A DNA stretch of 64,000 nucleotides, taken from NCBI GenBank assembly GCA_022822005.1, contig JAJECO010000016.1, positions 61,350 through 125,349 of the forward strand, given 5' to 3'. The stretch is from Candidatus Poribacteria bacterium (GTDB lineage: Bacteria > Poribacteria > WGA-4E > PCPOR2b). The position numbers and the translations under genes are program-made. Of the stretch, positions 43,263 to 51,054 are shown piece after piece; within the stretch, counting starts at the first letter, position 1; each line of letters opens with the position of its first letter. The notes beneath the pieces are model-generated. The model ran no database searches. It had not been told where the DNA came from and saw only the letters and a program-made list of their open reading frames with translations.

Positions 43263-43814
43263 TCAAAAGAATTTGACGATATCCAGTTGAAGTTGTGTTG
43301 GAGTTACATCAAGCTGTAAGTTCAACTCTTCGATCTGCTTCATCTCATCAATAATCTGATTCGCCTTTGCCTCTGCATTGTACAGATTCGCTCCAACATA
43401 GGAATCAATCAAGCTATAGGCCCATACCCCCGCTGCAGCGAAGAGAAAGAACTGTCGCAACTTATAGCGTTGATTCGCCCGATTGTATTGAAAAAGCGCT
43501 TCTGGAGACTTAGGGTCTTGTAAGGCAACGGGCACATACTGATTGTCGTAGACATCTCGGAAGGATTGGTGAGTAATCAACGCACCAACAAGGAGTCCGC
43601 TTGTTCCGACGAAGGATGTGGCACCCAGCAAACGGTTATGGGCGTGAAACTGACCCCAACCGGGCACGACTGCAGAACGGGCTATGGCACCTACTGGCGA
43701 CACAAGACGCAGATTCCCATCTGGCTGCGCAGCACTGAGTTGCCCCCGCGAAAACAGACACAGAACGAGGATGAACAGTACACCCCCCAATAACTTCACT
43801 AAAGATCCGGTCAA
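43263..43814 (-). CDS. DUF5683-like membrane protein
   Basis: A 183-residue protein with a signal or anchor helix (VKLLGGVLFILVLCLF), the family segment ARSAVVPGWGQFHAHNRLLGA, hydrophobic segments GATSFVGTSGLLVGALI and FFLFAAAGVWAYSLIDSYVGANLYN, and a soluble tail. DUF5683 proteins are small inner-membrane proteins of unknown role. The frame is open to a TTG at 43850, but a sigma70 promoter -10 (43841-43846) overlaps that start, so translation must begin further in. TTG 43814 with AGAGG upstream (10 nt) is the best candidate; GTG 43799 is an alternative. Confidence 0.75.
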   Translation of the reverse strand: MTGSLVKLLGGVLFILVLCLFSRGQLSAAQPDGNLRLVSPVGAIARSAVVPGWGQFHAHNRLLGATSFVGTSGLLVGALITHQSFRDVYDNQYVPVALQDPKSPEALFQYNRANQRYKLRQFFLFAAAGVWAYSLIDSYVGANLYNAEAKANQIIDEMKQIEELNLQLDVTPTQLQLDIVKFF

Positions 43815-43840
43815 ATTCCTACACCTCTTTTCCAAGGCGT

Positions 43841-43869
43841 ATGATAGCAAAACGCGAAAGTCTTGTCAA
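43841..43869 (-). promoter_or_regulatory. Sigma70-type promoter for the DUF5683/lipoprotein operon
   Basis: On the minus strand: TTGACA (43864-43869), 17 nt, TATCAT (43841-43846). It directly follows the terminator of the upstream gene. Confidence 0.75.
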
Positions 43870-43870
43870 C

Positions 43871-43909
43871 AAAAAAAACAGCTAAGGAACACACTTCTCC
43901 CTAACTGTT
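43871..43909 (-). terminator. Factor-independent terminator of the Arg-rich protein gene
   Basis: On the minus strand, AACAGTTAGGGA and TTCCTTAGCTGTT pair over about 12 bp with two G-U pairs, and eight T residues follow. It lies 22 nt past the stop codon and abuts the next promoter. Confidence 0.82.
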
Positions 43910-43930
43910 TATTTTCGTTGCAAGTTAGCA

Positions 43931-45586
43931 CTATTTTCTTCGACTACGTGTTTGGGTTCTTGTGGTAGTGCGACTACGTTCCCGTTTTTCATCATCGTCA
44001 TCTTTGCTGCTTGAACTCGACGTCGTTTGCTTAGTTGTCGGTCTTTGCGTACGTGGGGTAGTCGCGGTAGATGAACGAGATGTAGATGAACGAGACCTGG
44101 ATTGCTTGACCCGGCTGCGTGTTTCTGTCCTCTGTTTGACGGTTGAGGATCGGCTGCGTGAAGGTGGTGTACTCAGTCTACTTCTCGAAGACTGGGTTCG
44201 GTTATAAAGGCGCGTTCGTCGTTCTGCGTTTGACCGGGTCGACACCTCATTGTCATTGTCCGATGAACGCTGATTCTTTGGCGCAAACCGATAGCGATCA
44301 TACTGGCGGGCCTGAGGCGGGACATTACGAGATTGTACATTAGAGCGGGGTTCTCTCTCAACTGTACTTAAGCGTTTACGTTTTTGGATCTGTTGGGTTG
44401 CGCGGTAGGATCGGGAGGATACATCACGCGAGGGTCGCTGGTTATTGCGCTGCTGCTCTATGGCTGTGTTTGGTTCACGTCTTGTGTCGCGAAGTCCCCG
44501 TTTTCGAGAAACCGCCGACCGCTGGATAGCTTTATCTGTACGAACCGGTGTCTGACGGTGTTCTGTGATAAGGGAGCGCACCCGGGTACGCACATTGGTT
44601 CTGTTCGTTTTGGATGTAGTCACTGACAATCGGCTCCGCGAATATTCGCGGCGGGTAGTTTCATGCGCATCCGTCCAGCGGTTCAACCGTTGCGTTTTAG
44701 GAGATTTATCAACAACATGGACGCCTGCGTGATAGTAGGAATTTCGGTGGTACCGACGCGGGTAACGACGATAGTAGTCGTGGAGGTAGGTGCCATAGGT
44801 GCGACGAATCGTGACGTAGTGATGGTCATAAACTGGATAGCTCCATCGAATGTAGTAACCTAAATCTGTGCAGTAGTAGAAGGGACCATCATAAAAATAG
44901 AGATAGGTATATCGATTCCAAGGCTTCCAGTGGTAATCCCGAGCATAGCGGTGTATAACACGAACATCCGGCTGTCTTTGATAGGTTGCAACATCAACAT
45001 ATTCGATATCAAGCTGCTCACCATTTTCGGCGACAATGTGCATTTCAAGGATGCCGTTTTCAACCCGTCCTGCTGTCGCCACTTTTATGGTCTCTGAGCG
45101 ACGTTTTGCACGCAAAAAGAAGGTATCGCCGTACAGGGTTTCTTCTTCGCCGCTATTATCATACTGCCTGCGGGAATATTCACGTTTGGTATTACGAATC
45201 CAGACACGGCCCGCGATGTCTTCGTGATCAAAATCAGCCCGGTGGGGTTCACCTCGGTAGCGCACCAAAATCTCAACATACTGAGCCCGTCGCGGGATTT
45301 CGAAGAGATAGATTGCACTGGCTATTGCAAATTCGTAGCTCTCCGCGTTTTCAGATTCATTTGCCCAAGCTGTCAGGCGGACCCCACTTTCAAAACGAGG
45401 GCTGGCGGTGACGGTCGCATTGCCGCGCTCGATCCAATCCTCAACATCGCCTGCATCTCGGTGTTCACGACTGAGTCGATCCGAAAAATAGTCGTAATCA
45501 TACTGCGCCGGAGCGGCATGGGGCATAAGTATCAGTAGCAGAATTGTTAGCAGTAGGCATATGGAGAACGGAACCTGGAGTTTCAT
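43931..45586 (-). CDS. Secreted protein with Arg/Ser/Thr-rich basic C-terminus
   Basis: A 551-residue protein. The signal peptide (about 1-28) is followed by a beta-rich domain (about 30-215: YEFAIASAIYLFEIPRRAQYVEILVRYRG, RVENGILEMHIVAENGEQLDIEYVDVATY) and a Tyr-rich middle (DYHWKPWNRYTYLYFYDGPFYYC, DYYRRYPRRYH). The last 250 residues are low complexity, dominated by Arg, Ser, Thr and Gln, highly basic and likely disordered. It resembles secreted cell-wall- or polyanion-binding proteins but no family is recognised. The ATG at 45586 has AAAAGGAGGGG upstream; the frame's earlier start at 45610 lacks one. It has its own promoter, operator-like inverted repeat and terminator. Confidence 0.75.
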   Translation of the reverse strand: MKLQVPFSICLLLTILLLILMPHAAPAQYDYDYFSDRLSREHRDAGDVEDWIERGNATVTASPRFESGVRLTAWANESENAESYEFAIASAIYLFEIPRRAQYVEILVRYRGEPHRADFDHEDIAGRVWIRNTKREYSRRQYDNSGEEETLYGDTFFLRAKRRSETIKVATAGRVENGILEMHIVAENGEQLDIEYVDVATYQRQPDVRVIHRYARDYHWKPWNRYTYLYFYDGPFYYCTDLGYYIRWSYPVYDHHYVTIRRTYGTYLHDYYRRYPRRYHRNSYYHAGVHVVDKSPKTQRLNRWTDAHETTRREYSRSRLSVTTSKTNRTNVRTRVRSLITEHRQTPVRTDKAIQRSAVSRKRGLRDTRREPNTAIEQQRNNQRPSRDVSSRSYRATQQIQKRKRLSTVEREPRSNVQSRNVPPQARQYDRYRFAPKNQRSSDNDNEVSTRSNAERRTRLYNRTQSSRSRLSTPPSRSRSSTVKQRTETRSRVKQSRSRSSTSRSSTATTPRTQRPTTKQTTSSSSSKDDDDEKRERSRTTTRTQTRSRRK

Positions 45587-45641
45587 TGCAACCCCTCCTT
45601 TTGGGTGCATTTAACAAAGCGGATTTTCTTGACTCGTTCAC

Positions 45642-45669
45642 ATGATACTAAGGAGTTCGCTCATGCCAA
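45642..45669 (-). promoter_or_regulatory. Promoter of the Arg-rich protein gene
   Basis: On the minus strand: TTGGCA (45664-45669), 16 nt, TATCAT (45642-45647), about 50 nt upstream of the ATG. Confidence 0.6.
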
Positions 45670-45689
45670 TCAGCCGACATGAGCGAACT
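45654..45689. promoter_or_regulatory. Candidate operator: 12-bp inverted repeat overlapping the promoter
   Basis: AGTTCGCTCATG (45654-45665) and CATGAGCGAACT (45678-45689) are perfect inverted repeats with a 12-nt centre. One arm lies in the -10/-35 spacer of the promoter, so a bound regulator would block or reshape it. There is no T tract, so it is less likely to be a terminator of BMC operon 2, which ends about 170 bp away. Confidence 0.55.
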
Positions 45690-45860
45690 TGACGTTATCC
45701 ACCAATAGATTTCGTGATGTGTATCAGTAGCAAGTTAGATGCCACCATTGATTTAACCACTGAATCGCCTATAATAGGAAAGGATACGGCACCTGTTGAG
45801 TGAAAATCGTAGCAATAGCGATACGCAGCTGTGGCAAAAGCGATACCAGATATTGATTTT

Positions 45861-46622
45861 TTAGTCCATCACCACGAGCCGAATTCCCTTTCGGGCTGCC
45901 AAATCTCGTGCGAGCGGCGTGATAATCGCCGGATTCGCGTAACGAAATTCGCGCACATCTGGTGGAAGTTCGGCGATTACCGAAGCGGTAATAATGTTTC
46001 GCCCACCCCTTGCGTCAAGCTGATTAAAACGATGTATGCCGTCGCTTAAAATCATCTCAGCAAGTCGATCCATAGCAACAAATTGGATACCGAACTCCGA
46101 CAACGTTTCGATGTAATTTTGCCTCAACTTTGAAATATCGGGTGGGGTTTCAGATTGCTCTGAGCCCCCAAAGCCATCAACTGTTGCGAGCACCTTATTC
46201 TTGCGAACCAACGCTTGGAACAGGAGGTAAGCGCACGGCGTATCTGCCAAGCCCAAACTTAGTTTCGCTGCTATCGCATACGATAGCGTGGGAACAACGA
46301 TTGCGGAGAACCCTTGGGTAAAAGGTTGAAGGTTCGTAATTTCACTCGCTATGAAAACTTGCTCATTCCCGCATGTAGATCGAATACGTGAGATATCTAA
46401 GAGTTTAGCCGCTATATCTGATACAATCGCTGTAACAACATAGCCACCTTGGAGGCATTTATCGAGTTGTGCCAGCGGAAGTGTAAGATCGATTTGAGCG
46501 GCATCGAATATCACCAGAACCCGTTTATCGGATTGGGAAACAGTCAAGATGGTTTCTTGGTGTTCAAGCGCTTTCGCAATTTCTGCTTCAATCCTCCGAA
46601 TGATTTCTGGACTGAACCTCAC
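45861..46622 (-). CDS. Microcompartment-associated flavoprotein
   Basis: A 253-residue protein resembling the flavoprotein (Dfp/PPC decarboxylase-like, FMN-binding) family members found in BMC loci of the planctomycete/verrucomicrobial type. It has VLVIFDAAQIDLTLPLAQLDKCL, FIASEITNLQPFTQGFSAIVVPTLSYAIAAKLSLGLAD (a flavoprotein-like segment) and a C-terminal region NIITASVIAELPPDVREFRYANPAIITPLARDLAARKGIRLV, which recurs in several BMC-associated proteins. The N-terminal helix (SPEIIRRIEAEIAKAL) is amphipathic and may be an encapsulation peptide. The start is GTG; it lies 10 nt after the pduL stop, so it is in the operon. Its reaction is unknown; a redox or decarboxylation step in the lumen is possible. 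Confidence 0.75.
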   Translation of the reverse strand: MRFSPEIIRRIEAEIAKALEHQETILTVSQSDKRVLVIFDAAQIDLTLPLAQLDKCLQGGYVVTAIVSDIAAKLLDISRIRSTCGNEQVFIASEITNLQPFTQGFSAIVVPTLSYAIAAKLSLGLADTPCAYLLFQALVRKNKVLATVDGFGGSEQSETPPDISKLRQNYIETLSEFGIQFVAMDRLAEMILSDGIHRFNQLDARGGRNIITASVIAELPPDVREFRYANPAIITPLARDLAARKGIRLVVMD

Positions 46623-46632
46623 TTAGATACCC

Positions 46633-47343
46633 CTAATCTCTCAGCAGCTCGACGCCCTCTCCTCCCTGCAAACCGGCAGCATTAGCGTCATCCGTGTCAA
46701 GGTGCATCTGCGGCACATAACTTAATGATATTTTCGGATGGATGTTTTCAAAGGTCAGCGCTCGCTCGCCGGGAATATGCACTGTTAAGAGGTCCCCTTC
46801 ACGTATCCCCCAGTTTTCCGCATCTTGGGGGGTCATGTGAATATGCCGCGTTGCACAGATTGCACCTTCCTGTAGGTGAACAGACCCTTTGGGACCGACC
46901 AATACAATCGACTCTGAACCGGCGAGATCACCCGAATCGCGAATGGGTGGATTCAGCCCTAGGCGAATGGCATCGGTCTGGGCAAGCTCGACTTGAGAAT
47001 AATCTCTGACGGGTCCGAGAATCCGAAGTCCCTCGATTGCTTGCATCCGTCGCCCAACAACGGTTAATGTCTCCTTCGCGGCAAATGCCTCGGGCTGGTA
47101 TAGAGGCGCGTGGGACGTCAATTGATGTCCTTCGCCGTACAGAACCTCCAAGTGTTCCTGAGTTACATGCGCATGTCGTGCTGAGACACCCACGGGAATT
47201 TTCTGCTGTTGAACGACAGCGTCACAGGCGCGGTTCCCAGCCTCACAAGTTCGCAGGGCACATCCACCGCAGGGTTCTTCGTCCCGTGTTAACTGTTCAA
47301 GCACTTTATGAGTGACCAGTTCAATGAGTGCCTTATCATTCAT
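46633..47343 (-). CDS. pduL: PduL phosphotransacylase with N-terminal cysteine cluster
   Basis: A 236-residue phosphate acyltransferase that converts acyl-CoA and phosphate to acyl-phosphate and CoA inside BMCs. Two PduL domains are readable: VGVSARHAHVTQEHLEVLYG, LGPVRDYSQVELAQTDAIRLGL, then CATRHIHMTPQDAENWGI and VPQMHLDTDDANAAGL, with the Zn-ligand His residues in RHAHV and RHIHM. The N-terminal helix (1-20, ALIELVTHKVLEQL) looks like an encapsulation peptide. Between it and the enzyme is C25-x2-C28-x4-C33-x6-C40, which standard PduL lacks; it may bind Zn or Fe-S, or form disulfides. It lies 21 nt after the shell protein gene. Confidence 0.9.
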   Translation of the reverse strand: MNDKALIELVTHKVLEQLTRDEEPCGGCALRTCEAGNRACDAVVQQQKIPVGVSARHAHVTQEHLEVLYGEGHQLTSHAPLYQPEAFAAKETLTVVGRRMQAIEGLRILGPVRDYSQVELAQTDAIRLGLNPPIRDSGDLAGSESIVLVGPKGSVHLQEGAICATRHIHMTPQDAENWGIREGDLLTVHIPGERALTFENIHPKISLSYVPQMHLDTDDANAAGLQGGEGVELLRD

Positions 47344-47364
47344 CCGCGATCTTTCCTAACTCCA

Positions 47365-47694
47365 TCAATTCGCAGCGTCGTTGGCGATATCAATCGTTAG
47401 CGTGTTGTCATCGGGCTGTTCTTGGACGGGTAGAACCGATTCAACATCCGCATGCGGTCGTGGGATAACGTGGACGGACACAACCTCTCCGACGCGTGAG
47501 GCTGCTTCTGCCCCGGCATCTGTGGCAGCTTTGACAGCACCGACATCACCACGAACCATGACTGTGACATATCCGCCACCAATCTTTTCATAGCCGATAA
47601 GTTGAACATTTGCGGCTTTGACCATCGCGTCAGCGGCTTCGATACTTCCAACAAGCCCTCTCGTTTCAACTAAACCTAAAGCCTCGCCAGCCAT
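47365..47694 (-). CDS. BMC-H hexameric shell protein with C-terminal extension
   Basis: A 109-residue BMC-domain protein, very close to the shell protein near 22.3 kb ([70 protein letters not shown]), with an extra polar tail of about 20 residues ([18 protein letters not shown]). The tail would face outside or into the lumen and could recruit cargo. It is the first gene of BMC operon 2. RBS AGGAGG is 13 nt before the ATG and lies in the loop of an 8-bp hairpin. Confidence 0.95.
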   Translation of the reverse strand: MAGEALGLVETRGLVGSIEAADAMVKAANVQLIGYEKIGGGYVTVMVRGDVGAVKAATDAGAEAASRVGEVVSVHVIPRPHADVESVLPVQEQPDDNTLTIDIANDAAN

Positions 47695-47731
47695 AATCGA
47701 TATGTATCCTCCTGATTGACAGTTATCGATT
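47695..47731 (-). promoter_or_regulatory. Hairpin holding the Shine-Dalgarno of BMC operon 2 in its loop
   Basis: On the minus strand AATCGATA (47724-47731) and TATCGATT (47695-47702) are perfect 8-bp inverted repeats; the 21-nt loop contains AGGAGG. The end of the stem abuts the ATG, so the structure could control translation of the shell protein. Confidence 0.45.
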
Positions 47732-47780
47732 GCGCTTTACCTTCAAAAAACATGACAGATAATCCTAAAGTTATTATAGC

Positions 47781-47809
47781 AGTATATCACAATCATCTAA
47801 TTGGTTCAA
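47781..47809 (-). promoter_or_regulatory. Sigma70-type promoter of BMC operon 2
   Basis: On the minus strand: TTGAAC (47804-47809), 17 nt, TATACT (47781-47786). This gives a leader of about 80 nt before the shell-protein ATG. Confidence 0.72.
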
Positions 47810-47864
47810 GCATTTTCAGGATTTCATTCACCGGTAATGAATTTCATCTGATTCTACTTTTTTA

Positions 47865-47899
47865 TTGACAGAATCGCGGAAGCACAGATATTCTGTCAA
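47865..47899. promoter_or_regulatory. Candidate operator: 10-bp inverted repeat upstream of BMC operon 2
   Basis: TTGACAGAAT (47865-47874) and ATTCTGTCAA (47890-47899) are perfect inverted repeats separated by 15 nt. They lie about 55 nt upstream of the operon's -35, and 5 nt before a MITE-like left end, so a role as a transposon relic cannot be excluded. Confidence 0.45.
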
Positions 47900-47903
47900 C
47901 TTA

Positions 47904-48160
47904 ACCGTAGCAGATTTTAGGATTACTTAGATATTCCCAATGCACGGCTACCCCCCTAAATCCTCTCCGATAAATCCCCGATGCATCGTCCGTACCGAGA
48001 CCAGGGGGACTCCGACAAGCCGAGAGCAGGCAGGCGGGACAGTCCGTTCCGTGACCAGGGGCGAGGGCAGGAGGGGACTTCCCACAGAAAGGCAACCACA
48101 AGGATTGCCCCTACAGAAAATCCTCCTTGGCAGGGGGCTTTGGAAACTGGGCGAGAGGCA
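47904..48160. repeat. MITE-like left end followed by repeat debris
   Basis: CCGTAGCAGATTTTAGGATT..AGATATTCCCAATGCACGG matches MITE left ends. It is followed by a decayed CCCCCCTAAATCC..CAGGGGGACT core, GACAAGCCGAGAGCAGG blocks also seen near 8275, and a GGCAACC-ACAA-GGATTGCC hairpin with CTACAGA tail (48091-48117). No right end is found before the next gene. The reading frame through it up to 48164 is repeat-coded and not part of that gene. Confidence 0.55.
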
Positions 48161-48164
48161 CTGT

Positions 48165-50378
48165 ATGACACGACATAGGTTCCAACGCATTTTGAATCGA
48201 TTTTGGCTTATTATCCTTGTTCTTTGGGGAGCAGGGTGTATTCCCAACAATCCCTATCCGCCTTCAGAACAGACGGAGGAAATTTACTATAGCACCTTTT
48301 CGGAGGAACCGAAACATCTGGACCCAGCAATTTCATATAGTTCAGGTGAATACCGCTTCATCCAACAGATTTACGAACCCCCGCTCCAATATCACTATCT
48401 CAAGCGCCCATACGAACTGATCCCGCTAACGGCTGAATCTGTGCCGAAGCCGCGTTATTTTGACGCCGAAGGAAATCCGCTGCCGGACGACGTTCCTCCT
48501 GATCATGTTGCAAAGACGGTGTATGAGATTCGTATCCGTCCCGGGATCCAATACCAACGTCACCCGTGCTTTGCGAGGGACGAGGCTGGGAAACTTCGCT
48601 ACCACACACTGAGAAGTGATGATGTAAAAGGGATCTACGAAGTAAGCGACTTCGCTGAAGCGGGCTCGCGAGAATTGATCGCTGCTGATTATGCTTATCA
48701 GATAAAGCGGATGGCAGATCCGAGGGTCGGCTGCCCTATCTTGAGCCTGTTAGACAATTATATACTGGGTATGGATGAGTATGCAAAAGTATTACGCGAT
48801 GCACTGGAGGCAGAGCGCAAGAAACGGCGAGATGCAGGGGGAGCCACTTATAACCAAGCTACCGATGAACGGGAGAATCCCATCTCGTTGGGTATAGATG
48901 CCTTCGCATTTCCGGGTGTCGAGGTTATTGATCGTTACACCTACCAGATCACTCTCAAGACCAAATATCCACAATTTATCTACTGGCTCGCGATGCCTTT
49001 TTTCGCACCGATGCCGGCGGAAGCTATTGACTTCTATGGGCAGAGCGCTCTGAAAAACCGGAACATCACAATTGATCGGTTTCCAGTCGGGACGGGTCCC
49101 TACCGTCTTGAAACCTTCAAGCCGCACAAGGAGATTATCCTCGTCCAGAACGAGAATTTTCACACGGAATTGTATCCCACGGAAGGGGAAGCCGGTGATA
49201 GGGCAGCAGGATTGCTCGCTGATGCGGGTGCAAGATTGCCGCTGATTCCTAAAGCGACCTACAAATTGGAAAAGGAATATATCCCCCGCTGGACTAAGTT
49301 CCTGCAAGGCTATTACGATGCCTCAAGCATCTCCTCAGATACCTTTGATCAGGCGATTACGTTTTCTGATACCGGTGATCCGCGGACGAGCGAACTGCTG
49401 CGGTCCCGAAATATTGTGCTGGAAACAAACGTAGATGTGACCACCATATACTTCGCGTTCAATATGATTGACAACGTGGTTGGTGGCTATGCCGAAGATC
49501 GGCAGAAACTCCGTCAGGCAATTTCGATAGCGATGGACTACGAGGAATACGTTGAGATTTTTCTCAATGGACGCGGTATCCCTTCACACAATCCGATCCC
49601 GCCCGGTATCTTTGGATATGAGGAGGGCAAAATCGGTATCAATCCGTATGTCTACAATTGGGATGCGAAACAGGGCGCGACTCGCAAACCGTTGGAAGAG
49701 GCACGTCAACTCCTCGCTGAAGCGGGATACCCTGGTGGTCAGGACAAAAATGGCAATCCGCTCATCCTTTATTTTGACAACTATCGGACTGGTCCTCAAG
49801 CGACCTCTTTCCTGAATTGGGTGCGCAAGCGGTTTGAACTGATCGGCATTACGTTGGAGGTTCGAACGACGGACTATAACCGCTTTAGAGAGAAGGCGAG
49901 AAATGGAAGTTCACAAATCCTGATGTGGGGTTGGCATGCAGACTACCCGGATCCAGAGAATTTTCTCTTTCTGCTCTATGGACCAAATAGCAAAGCCAAA
50001 TTTGATGGTGAGAACGTCTCCAATTACGACAATCCGGAATACAATCAGCTGTTTGATCAGATGCAAAACATGGACAACTCGCCTGAGCGACTGGAGATTA
50101 TTCGCCGGATGAAGTTAATTCTCCAACGCGATGCGCCTTGGGTATTTGCCTATCATCGTGTCAATTTTGGACTTTATCACGAATGGTTGAAAAACGGGAA
50201 GCCGAATACTACGGGGTACAATACTCTCAAATACAAGCGCATTGACAGTGCGTTACGCGCTCAACGACAGGCAGGCTGGAATGAACCTGTACTTTGGCCC
50301 ATCTGGGGTGCGATCGGGTTTCTGATTGTTGGAACGATTCCGGCGGTGGTGACGATCTGGCGGAGGGAGCGTAAATAG
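48165..50378 (+). CDS. ABC transporter substrate-binding lipoprotein, oligopeptide type (SBP_bac_5), with C-terminal membrane helix
   Basis: A 737-residue lipoprotein. Lipobox LVLWGAGCIPN near residue 22, then a DppA/OppA-like fold (YYSTFSEEPKHLDPAISYSSGEYRFIQQIYEPPL; RFPVGTGPYRLETFKPHKEIILVQNENF; LRQAISIAMDYEEYVEIFLNGRG; ILMWGWHADYPDPENFLFLLYG). It binds peptides or other solutes for uptake. It is longer than typical OppA (about 540) because of inserts near 100-250. Unusually, it ends in a hydrophobic helix (LWPIWGAIGFLIVGTIPAVVTI) and a basic RRERK tail, so it may be anchored at both ends. The ATG at 48165 has GAGAGG upstream. The permease gene is 2.6 kb away, on the other strand. Confidence 0.85.
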   Translation: MTRHRFQRILNRFWLIILVLWGAGCIPNNPYPPSEQTEEIYYSTFSEEPKHLDPAISYSSGEYRFIQQIYEPPLQYHYLKRPYELIPLTAESVPKPRYFDAEGNPLPDDVPPDHVAKTVYEIRIRPGIQYQRHPCFARDEAGKLRYHTLRSDDVKGIYEVSDFAEAGSRELIAADYAYQIKRMADPRVGCPILSLLDNYILGMDEYAKVLRDALEAERKKRRDAGGATYNQATDERENPISLGIDAFAFPGVEVIDRYTYQITLKTKYPQFIYWLAMPFFAPMPAEAIDFYGQSALKNRNITIDRFPVGTGPYRLETFKPHKEIILVQNENFHTELYPTEGEAGDRAAGLLADAGARLPLIPKATYKLEKEYIPRWTKFLQGYYDASSISSDTFDQAITFSDTGDPRTSELLRSRNIVLETNVDVTTIYFAFNMIDNVVGGYAEDRQKLRQAISIAMDYEEYVEIFLNGRGIPSHNPIPPGIFGYEEGKIGINPYVYNWDAKQGATRKPLEEARQLLAEAGYPGGQDKNGNPLILYFDNYRTGPQATSFLNWVRKRFELIGITLEVRTTDYNRFREKARNGSSQILMWGWHADYPDPENFLFLLYGPNSKAKFDGENVSNYDNPEYNQLFDQMQNMDNSPERLEIIRRMKLILQRDAPWVFAYHRVNFGLYHEWLKNGKPNTTGYNTLKYKRIDSALRAQRQAGWNEPVLWPIWGAIGFLIVGTIPAVVTIWRRERK

Positions 50379-51054
50379 GTTTCAACGATAACAGCAAGGA
50401 GATTATGGTGAAATCTACAATTACTCATACACCTTCAATGCACAGCCAACCCCCTAAATCCCCCCCGAAAATCCCCGATGAATCCCCGATGAATCGGGAC
50501 AGGCGGGATGTACCACTTGTCAGGGGGACTTGATGAGGCTTCGATAAGGAGCACTATTGGTGAACGTCTACATATTTATATCGCTCACCATAAATAAAGC
50601 CCATTACGGCTCGCAGTGGATTGACAAATCCACTGTAAACATGCACAGATGACTTGGATATGTCTATCCAAGCCCAGCGAGTTGGACGACTAGCAACTTA
50701 CGTTACGATAGTTCAACTTCCTTAGCCATGCTATACTTTACCTGACGTGACAACTTACAGGGTCTGCTTCCCTGCAAGCCATGCGCCTCGTCCCTTTGCT
50801 GCCTACCCCGCCGTTTCCAGCGATGCAGTTAAGGTTAGGTATGCAGCGGCAAACTCACTGAATCGGAATCTAACCGATAATGCAATGTCAATACGCAGAA
50901 TCGCACAGACTTTTACCCCCCTAACCCTCACGATTTAGAGCAGCCTAGCTACAGGGGATGTTTGGTGAATGCCATCAAATTGGTTATAATTTTATCTATT
51001 CTGTTTTTCGTCTTTAAGCTGGTTCAGTGACGGAATCACTCTTTCGATGAACTT
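50379..51054. other. Spacer with a MITE-like element, no gene
   Basis: Apart from the element at 50404-50592, it holds a short palindrome-like GGATTGACAAATCC segment near 50621 and no supportable gene. A 63-codon frame at 50747 has no family resemblance, no RBS and no codon pattern like the neighbours. Confidence 0.6.
50404..50592. mobile_element. MITE-like element, complete (copy D)
   Basis: The left end TATGGTGAAATCTACAATTA and the reverse complement of the right end, TATGGTGAGCGATATAAATA, are imperfect inverted repeats with TA tips. The core has CCCCCTAAATCCCCCC, CCCGATGAATCGGG, TTGTCAGGGGGACTTGATGAGGCTTCG and CACTATTGGTGAACG. The right half is nearly the same as that of copy G at 54118. 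Confidence 0.65.

Noticed and set aside
47940..48164. 75-codon upstream extension of the ABC binding protein frame
   Set aside because: It runs through MITE and palindrome sequence; the ATG at 48165 has a ribosome site and begins the lipoprotein signal peptide.
50747..50938. 63-codon plus-strand frame
   Set aside because: No ribosome site, no family resemblance and no supporting neighbour.
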